In this document: positions 8,729-14,636 of the stretch, piece after piece
Position numbering within the stretch: position 1 is the stretch's first letter
How the letters are laid out: every line of letters begins with the position of its first letter
Assembly (NCBI GenBank): GCA_903930395.1
Contig: CAIYYE010000526.1
Coordinates: 1 to 16,935, forward strand
Length of the DNA: 16,935 bases
DNA from: an uncultured beta proteobacterium
Lineage (GTDB): Bacteria > Pseudomonadota > Gammaproteobacteria > Burkholderiales > Rhodocyclaceae
Reading direction: 5' to 3'
Notes under the pieces: generated by a model
Database searches by the model: none
Told to the model about the DNA's origin: nothing
What the model saw: the letters and a program-made list of their open reading frames with translations, nothing else
Program-made: the position numbers and the translations under genes

Positions 8729-9967
8729 GTGCAGATATTCATCGTCGGCGGCGCCGTCCGTGATGAACTGCTCGGCCGGCCCAATGCCGACCGTGACTAT
8801 GTCGTTGTGGGGGCCACGCCGGAAATCCTGCTGAAACAGGGTTTCCGTCCGGTCGGCAAGGATTTCCCGGTATTCCTCCATCCGCAGACGCAGGACGAAT
8901 ATGCGCTGGCCCGCACCGAGCGCAAGAGCGGGCATGGCTACCATGGCTTCACTTTCCACGCCGCCCCCGAGGTGACGCTGGAGGAGGACCTCGCCCGCCG
9001 GGACCTGACCATCAACGCGATGGCCAAAGCGGCCGACGGCACCCTGATTGATCCCTACGATGGTCAGGGGGATCTAGCGGCAAAAGTCCTCAGGCATGTC
9101 GGACCGGCCTTTGCCGAAGATCCCGTTCGCATCCTGCGCATTGCGCGATTTGCTGCCCGTTTCAGCGACTTTTCGGTGGCGCCGGAAACACTCAGCCTGA
9201 TGCGGGCGATGGTCGCCAGCGGCGAAGTCGATCACCTGGTTGCCGAGCGCGTCTGGCAGGAACTGGCCACCGGCCTCATGGAAGAAAGGCCATCGCGGAT
9301 GTTCGAGGTGCTGCGTGACTGTGGCGCCCTGGCCCGGCTACTGCCGGAAGTCGATGCGCTCTTCGGGGTGCCGCAGCGGGCCGATTACCATCCGGAAATC
9401 GATACCGGCATTCACGTCATGATGGTCGTCGACCAATCGGCCAAACGCGGCTTCTCATTACCGGTGCGTTTTGCCGCGCTCACCCACGATCTTGGCAAGG
9501 GCACCACGCCGGCCGATATCCTGCCGCGCCATATCGGCCATGAAGAACGCAGCGTCGACCTCACCGAACAGCTCTGTACCCGCCTGCGCATCCCCGGCGA
9601 CTGTCGCGATCTCGCCCTGCTCACCGCCCGCTATCACGGCAACGTTCACCGCGCCGCCGATTTGAAGGCAAGCACCATCGTCGGGCTATTCGAAAAAACG
9701 GATGCCCTGCGCCGGCCGGAACGTTTCCAGCAATTGCTCGATGCCTGCATCTGTGACTACACCGGCCGTCTCGGCTGGGAAAACCGCGCTTACGACAGTC
9801 CGCGCTACCTGCTTGCAGCGCTGGCGACGGTCAACGCTGTCGACGCCGGGAAAATAGCGCTTTCCTGTGCCGACAAGGCAGGCATCCCCGAGCGCATCAG
9901 GACGGCACGGATCAAGGCTCTCGCTCGGCATTTAGATCAGCCGGGAGAGCAACCAGAGCAGCAATGA
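8729..9967 (+). CDS. cca: Multifunctional CCA-adding tRNA nucleotidyltransferase
   Basis: A 412-residue class II nucleotidyltransferase, the same length as the E. coli enzyme. It adds or repairs the 3' CCA of tRNAs without a template. The start is GTG at 8729, chosen because the protein then begins MQIFIVGGAVRDELLG as in the family; no strong ribosome binding site is visible. Catalytic carboxylates are D21 and D23 in DRDY. RRDLTINAMA near residue 91 and EDPVRILRIARFAARF near 130 are the nucleotide-selection motifs. The C-terminal HD phosphohydrolase domain is present, with H253 and D254 in THDLGKGT, the hallmark of the multifunctional type with phosphatase and phosphodiesterase activity. The last 36 bases overlap the convergent DUF2905 gene. 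Confidence 0.96.
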   Translation: MQIFIVGGAVRDELLGRPNADRDYVVVGATPEILLKQGFRPVGKDFPVFLHPQTQDEYALARTERKSGHGYHGFTFHAAPEVTLEEDLARRDLTINAMAKAADGTLIDPYDGQGDLAAKVLRHVGPAFAEDPVRILRIARFAARFSDFSVAPETLSLMRAMVASGEVDHLVAERVWQELATGLMEERPSRMFEVLRDCGALARLLPEVDALFGVPQRADYHPEIDTGIHVMMVVDQSAKRGFSLPVRFAALTHDLGKGTTPADILPRHIGHEERSVDLTEQLCTRLRIPGDCRDLALLTARYHGNVHRAADLKASTIVGLFEKTDALRRPERFQQLLDACICDYTGRLGWENRAYDSPRYLLAALATVNAVDAGKIALSCADKAGIPERIRTARIKALARHLDQPGEQPEQQ

Positions 9968-10129
9968 AAAAATAATCGTGCTCGCCACCGGAAAGGTGTA
10001 ATTTCGACCACGAAAGCGAAAAGCAAAATCCCCCGGCAATTTGCCGAATCGAATAAAACGCGCCAGATGCGGGCCGATGATGCCCAGCAGGAAAATCGCT
10101 ACTACCAGCGTCAACATCCACTTCAGCAT
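9932..10129 (-). CDS. DUF2905 family small membrane protein
   Basis: A 65-residue protein with the usual DUF2905 plan: an N-terminal membrane helix (MLKWMLTLVVAIFLLGIIGP), a polar middle with the family motif GKLPGDF and FRGRNYTFPV, and a second helix (TIIFSLLLWLLSRLI) at the end. The start is ATG at 10127-10129, with AAGG three bases upstream. A longer frame opens at 10159, but its ten extra residues (MRLSPCGARQ) are not family-like and would precede the membrane helix. The function of DUF2905 proteins is not known. The gene converges on cca with a 36-base 3' overlap and is divergent from the hydrolase gene by 60 bases. Confidence 0.85.
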   Translation of the reverse strand: MLKWMLTLVVAIFLLGIIGPHLARFIRFGKLPGDFAFRFRGRNYTFPVASTIIFSLLLWLLSRLI

Positions 10130-10142
10130 TTGCCTTGCACCG

Positions 10143-10178
10143 CAGGGTGAAAGCCGCATTTAATCACGCCTCACCCTG
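10143..10178. repeat. 8-base inverted repeat in a divergent intergenic region
   Basis: CAGGGTGA at 10143-10150 and its exact reverse complement TCACCCTG at 10171-10178 flank 20 bases holding the AT-rich core TTTAAT. The repeat sits between the starts of the DUF2905 gene and the hydrolase gene. It could be an operator for either or both genes, or a stem in the mRNA. The repeat is certain; the role is not. Confidence 0.45.
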
Positions 10179-10189
10179 AACCGAGCCCC

Positions 10190-10945
10190 ATGCTAAAAAC
10201 ACAAATTGTCGACGGCCTTGAAGTCTATTCCTGCCTACCGACCCGCAAGACCACCAAACCGGCACTGCTCTTCGTGCACGGAGCCTTCGCCGGCGGCTGG
10301 ATGTGGACCGAAACCTTCATGCCTTTCCTGGCCAAGGCTGGCTTTCCCTGCTACGCGCTCTCGCTGCGCGGCCACGGCGGCAGCACCGGACGCGAGCAGA
10401 TCAACTGGCACTCGGTGGCTGATTACGTCGATGACGTCAAGAAAATCGTTGATTGGCTGGGCGAGCCACCCGTTTTGGTCGGTCACTCTATGGGCGGCTT
10501 CATCGTCCAGAAGTATCTGGAGCATCGCGAAGCGCCGGGCGTCGCATTGATCTGCTCAGTGCCGCCGCAGGGCCTGATCGCCTCGCAGTTTCACCTGATG
10601 TTCAACAAGCCGCAGCTGTTCCAGGAAATCAACCAGATCATGGACGGCAAATACACCGATACCGGCACATTGCGCGAAGCGCTGTTTGCCGGCGAGGTCG
10701 ATGAAACAATGTTAGCGGCCTGGCTGAGCCGCATGCAACCGGAATCGCATCGCGCCCTGTGGGACATGTCGATGTTCAGTCTGCCCAATCTCTACGCCAT
10801 GCATCGCCCACCCATGCTCATCCTCGGGGCGGAAGAAGACGTTCTGGTGCCGGCCTTCCTGGTCCAGTCAACCGGACAAACCTATCACGAGCCCGTGCAT
10901 ATTTTCCGTCACATGGGGCATGCCGTCACTCACGAAAAGGAATAG
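10190..10945 (+). CDS. Alpha/beta hydrolase, probably shortened at the C-terminus by a TAG codon
   Basis: A 251-residue alpha/beta-hydrolase of the lysophospholipase/esterase type (COG2267-like). The oxyanion-hole motif FVHGAFAGGWMW is near residues 28-39 and LSLRGHGGS near 58-66. The catalytic triad is complete: S100 in GHSMGG, D217 in AEEDVLVP, and H244 in HMGHAVTHEKE. There is no signal peptide. The reading frame ends at TAG (10943-10945) straight after HEKE, where relatives usually have Trp and then an amphipathic helix. In the same frame after the TAG, 16 codons give TLVATSLRNWLEEIRP before TGA at 10994-10996. This looks like a normal family C-terminus, so the TAG is probably a TGG-to-TAG change, a sequencing error, or a real late truncation that leaves the active site intact. 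The substrate is unknown. Confidence 0.85.
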   Translation: MLKTQIVDGLEVYSCLPTRKTTKPALLFVHGAFAGGWMWTETFMPFLAKAGFPCYALSLRGHGGSTGREQINWHSVADYVDDVKKIVDWLGEPPVLVGHSMGGFIVQKYLEHREAPGVALICSVPPQGLIASQFHLMFNKPQLFQEINQIMDGKYTDTGTLREALFAGEVDETMLAAWLSRMQPESHRALWDMSMFSLPNLYAMHRPPMLILGAEEDVLVPAFLVQSTGQTYHEPVHIFRHMGHAVTHEKE

Positions 10946-10996
10946 ACCCTCGTTGCCACCAGTTTGCGTAACTGGCTGGAAGAAATCAGACCCTGA
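10943..10996 (+). other. In-frame continuation of the hydrolase after the TAG stop
   Basis: Reading on from the TAG in the same frame gives TLVATSLRNWLEEIRP and then TGA. The sequence has the hydrophobic spacing of a final amphipathic helix. It overlaps the 3' end of the minus-strand YjfB-type gene by 11 bases (10986-10996). Confidence 0.6.
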
Positions 10997-11177
10997 CGTC
11001 TACCGAATTGCCCAGATTAGGCGGGTTGCTCGGTATTTTCGGCAAGGCTTCCAGCAACTGCATCGCATTCTGGGCCTGAATGTCCATGGCTTTCTTGAGT
11101 ACCGCCGTACCGACGACGTCTCTTGAATCGACTTGCGACATGGCAGAGCTCAAACCAGTTAAAGAAGAAACTTCCAT
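10986..11177 (-). CDS. YjfB-type putative motility protein
   Basis: A 63-residue protein resembling the YjfB 'putative motility protein' family. It begins MEVSSLTGLSSAMSQ, has the central helix AVLKKAMDIQAQNAMQLLEAL, and ends NPPNLGNSVDVRV, all features I associate with that family. The start is ATG at 11175-11177; GGAG lies ten bases upstream on the minus strand. An ATG further up at 11204 would add nine unlike residues. No signal peptide or membrane helix is seen. The family name comes from association with motility genes; a biochemical role is not established. No flagellar or chemotaxis gene is in the window, so here it stands alone. Confidence 0.8.
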   Translation of the reverse strand: MEVSSLTGLSSAMSQVDSRDVVGTAVLKKAMDIQAQNAMQLLEALPKIPSNPPNLGNSVDVRV

Positions 11178-11288
11178 CTTGCATTCGCTCCAATTCGGAC
11201 ACATTATTAGTCCACTGTAGTCGAATTATTTACCGATTCAATGGGGAAATGAGAAAAGCCCCGAAAACGATCTGTCACTCTCGAAGCC

Positions 11289-12224
11289 ATGCGAGCCAAA
11301 TACGAGCCCAAAAGCGACACGCGCAGTGAGATTGCCGAACTGGAAGCCTCGCTGCTTGCGGACATCGAGGCCTTCGACCTTGATGCGGCCGAACGGCGGG
11401 CTCGCCGGGACTACCTGGCGAATTCCGGCACTGGCATGACAGACCCGATGCACGTTTTCCCCGAGATCGTACCGGCCAGACCGCCAGCCACGCCGGCCAA
11501 AGCAACGCCAGTCCCAAGCAGGCTTCCCGAACCAGCTCCCCAGACGGCAGATCAGGAAAAAGCACCCGCTTCCGGTGCCAGCCTCCTTGACCAGTTGCGG
11601 CAGCAGGCTGAAGTGCGACAAAGGGAAATCCACAGCGCAATGGCCGAACACAGCTCGATCAACGAGGCCATCGACCAGTCGCTGAAACGGATTTTTTTCT
11701 ACCTGCACGAACTGGTTCAGCAACTCAACATCATCAAGCCGGATGTGCCGCGCGATTACAACCTGATCGAGCAGCTGCAACTCGATCAACTGGCCTGGCA
11801 GGAGGGCTTCGCCGACTATCGGACCCAGTCGCAGAGTGCCGGAGCGCTGGTTGAACTGGTGACCTTTACCTACCGCCTGAGTTCCAGCAACACACTGCAC
11901 GTCGAACGCGATGGGTCTACAGTGGAACGCTTCCGGTGCATGCTGTTCGACTTCGGCCTGCCGTTCACTTGCAAGGAATTCAAGAACCAGCGCAGCTATG
12001 TCGAGCGTGCCGAGTTCGAAATTCGCAGCGAGGTCAGTGTCAGCGCGCGCTGGCGGGCTGATTTCTCGCAGGGCCTCATCGTTCTCGAGACGCGCAATCT
12101 CGAGCGCCTGGGCAGCGCCCTCTACAACATCCGTCCGCAGATCGTGGACAAGCCCCTGCTCGAAGATTTTGGCCGCCTGATCCTTGACCAGCCGAACCGT
12201 TTCCGCGAGTTGGCCAAGCGCTAA
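11289..12224 (+). CDS. Conserved-looking hypothetical protein with a disordered N-terminal half
   Basis: A 311-residue cytoplasmic protein that I do not recognise by name. Residues about 1-50 are charged and helical (EIAELEASLLADIEAFDLDAAERRARRDYL without membrane character). Residues about 55-98 are rich in Pro and Ala and probably form a flexible linker. Residues about 100-311 look like a folded domain. It opens with a helical stretch around LLDQLRQQAEVRQREIHSAM, continues with FFYLHELVQQLNIIKP and LAWQEGFADYRTQSQ, and ends with alternating strands such as VTFTYRLSSSNTLHVERD and SARWRADFSQGLIVLETRN. No catalytic motif stands out. The start is ATG at 11289; ribosome binding is weak. It converges on the methyltransferase gene with three bases between stops. 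Codon use resembles its neighbours, so recent transfer is not indicated. Confidence 0.75.
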   Translation: MRAKYEPKSDTRSEIAELEASLLADIEAFDLDAAERRARRDYLANSGTGMTDPMHVFPEIVPARPPATPAKATPVPSRLPEPAPQTADQEKAPASGASLLDQLRQQAEVRQREIHSAMAEHSSINEAIDQSLKRIFFYLHELVQQLNIIKPDVPRDYNLIEQLQLDQLAWQEGFADYRTQSQSAGALVELVTFTYRLSSSNTLHVERDGSTVERFRCMLFDFGLPFTCKEFKNQRSYVERAEFEIRSEVSVSARWRADFSQGLIVLETRNLERLGSALYNIRPQIVDKPLLEDFGRLILDQPNRFRELAKR

Positions 12225-12227
12225 AAA

Positions 12228-13388
12228 CTACAAACGGTGGCTCTGGTCGCCGCTGGCAAAACCGAGCAGTGTTTCATCCACATCGCGGCCGATGGCGATC
12301 ACCTTGAAAAGCTCGCCCATTTCGTGCGGCATCAGTAACTTGCCGACCGCTCCCGCAGCCCGAATATAGGCCGGTGTCGCCTGGGGAATTTCGGCCAGGC
12401 GGTCGAGAATCCCGCAATTGAGAAGGAACTGCCCCTGGCTCGTGTAACCGAGCAGGTCCAGGCCGCTCGCATGCGCAGCGGCAATGATCGCCGTAAAGTC
12501 GACATGAACGGTGACATCCTGCAAGCCCGGCAAATAGAAGGGGTCGGGATGAGCGTGATGACGGTAGTGGCACATCAGCGTGCCACGGCCCCGTTGCTGG
12601 TGATAGAACTCGCGGCGCGGAAAGCCATAGTCGATCAGCAACAATGCGCCCTTGACCAGACGGTGGCCCCATTCCGCGGCCCAGGCCCGGGCGGCAAGAC
12701 TGATTTCACTCTCGAAACCGGGGGGCAGGCTGCATTGCGTACCAATTTCCTCAGCAGCAGCAAGCAGGGCGCCGCCTGCCGGGCGCTCGTTCCACGTGAA
12801 ACCGCCGGCCTCGTTGAGGCCAACACCGCGCTCAAAAATACCCTCGTCCCGCCAGGCAACGATGTGGGCCGGCATGGCATCGAGCAGTTCATTGGCAACA
12901 ACCACCCCGGAAAACTGTTCCGGCAGGCGATCCAGCCACGCCACACGGTCCAGCAGATGGGGCACGGCAGCGGCGATAGTTTCCTGCTGGCGCTGGCGAA
13001 GATCGGCCGACAAATCGAGAATGTAATAGCGTTCCGGCAAGGCATCCGCCGCCTCCAGAGCGAGCAGCAAGTCAGCCGCCAGGCGCCCGGAGCCGGCCCC
13101 CACTTCCAGGATCACCGCTTGCGATAGGGCCATGATCTGGCCGACCTGGCGGGCCAGGGCCTGGCCAAACAAACCGGTCATTTCGGGCGCCGTGATGAAA
13201 TCTCCCGCCGCCCCGAACTTGCGCGCTCCGGCCGTGTAATAACCCAGCCCCGGCGCATAGAGCAGCTGCTCCATGAATCGCCCAAAGGAAAGCCAGCCGC
13301 CGGCCGCAGAAATTTCGTCGACAAGCGCAGCTCGCAGGCTTTGGCTGTGCGCCAGGGCTTCCGGGGCGGGGATGGGGAGATTATTCAT
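12228..13388 (-). CDS. SAM-dependent methyltransferase of the MidA/NDUFAF7 family
   Basis: A 386-residue class I methyltransferase (COG1565, formerly DUF185). Early GYYTAGARKFGAAGDFITAPEM (residues about 49-70, including the family's GDFIT-PE motif) and the SAM-binding EVGAGSG at 95-101 are diagnostic. VVVANELLDAMPAHIV, LLIDYGFPRREFYH, GTLMCHYRHHAHPDPF and LQDVTVHVDF follow in family order. Mitochondrial NDUFAF7/MidA methylates an arginine of the complex I 49 kDa subunit (NuoD homologue) during assembly; bacterial targets are less certain. The start is ATG at 13386-13388, giving MNNLPIPAPEAL; a TTG at 13409 has no better ribosome site. The gene is divergent from the FIST gene by 95 bases. Confidence 0.92.
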   Translation of the reverse strand: MNNLPIPAPEALAHSQSLRAALVDEISAAGGWLSFGRFMEQLLYAPGLGYYTAGARKFGAAGDFITAPEMTGLFGQALARQVGQIMALSQAVILEVGAGSGRLAADLLLALEAADALPERYYILDLSADLRQRQQETIAAAVPHLLDRVAWLDRLPEQFSGVVVANELLDAMPAHIVAWRDEGIFERGVGLNEAGGFTWNERPAGGALLAAAEEIGTQCSLPPGFESEISLAARAWAAEWGHRLVKGALLLIDYGFPRREFYHQQRGRGTLMCHYRHHAHPDPFYLPGLQDVTVHVDFTAIIAAAHASGLDLLGYTSQGQFLLNCGILDRLAEIPQATPAYIRAAGAVGKLLMPHEMGELFKVIAIGRDVDETLLGFASGDQSHRL

Positions 13389-13470
13389 ATCAAGTTCGAA
13401 AACTACCAATTTTAAGGTTAAAGCGATAAATCGGTGGCCGCCTGTGCTATTTTTGAACTCTGCATCAACG

Positions 13471-13477
13471 AAGGAGA
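13471..13477 (+). promoter_or_regulatory. Strong ribosome binding site before the FIST gene
   Basis: AAGGAGA lies six bases before GTG at 13484. This is the best Shine-Dalgarno sequence in the window and fixes the non-ATG start of the FIST gene. Confidence 0.75.
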
Positions 13478-13483
13478 CGAAAG

Positions 13484-14626
13484 GTGCAAGTCAAACAATT
13501 AATCAATCGCAAACCGGCCGATCTCGATACTACGCTGGCCACCCTCAAAAATAGCACGGCTGACCTCCTGCTGGTCTTTGGCGACATCGCGCACTTCACC
13601 GCCCCGGGATTTTACGAGTCTTTGCACAAGGCCTGCCCCGATGCCACGCTGCTCGGCTGTTCCAGTGCTGGTGAAATCACGGCGAACGGCGTCGACGACG
13701 GCACCTGTACCGTCACCGCCATCAAATTCGACCAAACCCGCCTGAGGGCCGCCAGCACCGCTTTATCCAGCATGGACGCGTCCTTCGCGGCTGGTGAAAG
13801 GCTGGGCAATCAGCTTGCCGACGACGACCTCAAAGCCGTCCTCGTCTTTGGCCCCGGCGTCCAGATCAACGGTAGCGCTCTGGTCAATGGCATAACCAGC
13901 ATCATCGGCGCCCATCTTCCGATTACCGGGGGACTGGCCGGCGATGGCGGCGCCTTCAAGGAGACTTTCACCATTGGCCCGGCGGGCGTCGCCAGCGACC
14001 AGATCGTCGCGGTTGGCCTCTATGGCGAGGCGATCTGCTTCAGCCATGGCTCCTACGGCGGCTGGGAACCCTTTGGCCCGGCCCGCAAGGTGACCCGCAG
14101 CCAGGGCAATATCCTGCACGAACTCGACGGCGAGCCGGCGCTTGAAATCTATCGCCGTTATCTGGGTGAGCACGCCAAGGACTTGCCGGCATCGGGCCTG
14201 CTTTTCCCGTTTGCCATGCTGGGTGAAGACCACAGCGCCGTCGGCCTGATCCGGACCATACTCGGCATCGATGAAGCCAGCGGCAGCCTTGTCCTGGCCG
14301 GCGAGATCGATCCGGATGGCTATTTGCGCCTGATGCATGCCAGCACCGACAAACTGGTAGACGGGGCCGAGACAGCGGCGGAATCCGCAGCCGACATGCC
14401 GCAGGGGGCAGGGCAGAGCCTGGGCATTCTGGTCAGCTGTGTCGGCCGGAAGCTGGTCATGGGCGACCGGGTTGACGAAGAGGTTGAGGCAGTAGCCAGC
14501 GTCTTTAGCAACACCGCGGTCCTTTCCGGCTTTTACTCCTACGGCGAGATCAGTCCTTTTGCCGCCGGCTCGTCGTGCAAACTTCACAACCAGACGATGA
14601 CCATCACCTTCCTGAGCGAAGCCTGA
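13484..14626 (+). CDS. FIST-domain sensor protein (FIST_N plus FIST_C), NosP-like
   Basis: A 380-residue soluble protein with no signal peptide. The FIST_N part (about 25-215) has LLLVFGD, the LLGCSSAGEI turn near residues 59-68, VLVFGPGVQING, and the ITGGLAGDGGAF glycine-rich segment. The FIST_C part (about 216-365) has GEPALEIYRRYLGEHAKDLPASGLLFPFA (spread over 225-250) and ends with VLSGFYSYGEISPFA, typical of FIST_C. FIST proteins are small-molecule sensors. One branch, NosP, binds nitric oxide through haem and controls a partner histidine kinase encoded next door. Here a hybrid kinase starts ten bases downstream, the same arrangement. Candidate haem ligands include H188 (FSHGS) and H230 (GEHAKD), but which binds cannot be told by eye, and the ligand could instead be an amino acid. 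The start is GTG at 13484 with a strong ribosome binding site. Confidence 0.9.
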   Translation: MQVKQLINRKPADLDTTLATLKNSTADLLLVFGDIAHFTAPGFYESLHKACPDATLLGCSSAGEITANGVDDGTCTVTAIKFDQTRLRAASTALSSMDASFAAGERLGNQLADDDLKAVLVFGPGVQINGSALVNGITSIIGAHLPITGGLAGDGGAFKETFTIGPAGVASDQIVAVGLYGEAICFSHGSYGGWEPFGPARKVTRSQGNILHELDGEPALEIYRRYLGEHAKDLPASGLLFPFAMLGEDHSAVGLIRTILGIDEASGSLVLAGEIDPDGYLRLMHASTDKLVDGAETAAESAADMPQGAGQSLGILVSCVGRKLVMGDRVDEEVEAVASVFSNTAVLSGFYSYGEISPFAAGSSCKLHNQTMTITFLSEA

Positions 14627-14636
14627 CGTAGTTACC

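Noticed and set aside
7723..8784. 353-codon minus-strand frame over the NDUFA9-like gene
   Set aside because: It is antisense to a gene with clear Rossmann motifs and its product is low-complexity and not family-like.
11178..11235. Sigma-70 or sigma-28 promoter for the YjfB-type gene
   Set aside because: On the minus strand AATAAT resembles a -10, but no -35 lies at a suitable distance, and no flagellar-type promoter pair was found.
12471..13127. Long plus-strand open frame (218 codons) inside the methyltransferase gene
   Set aside because: It is a shadow of the minus-strand gene, which has full family motifs; the shadow shows no recognisable domain.
13415..13435. TAAAG and CGATAA upstream of the FIST gene, resembling halves of a sigma-28 promoter
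   Set aside because: The two elements are adjacent, not separated by the needed spacer of about 15 bases.
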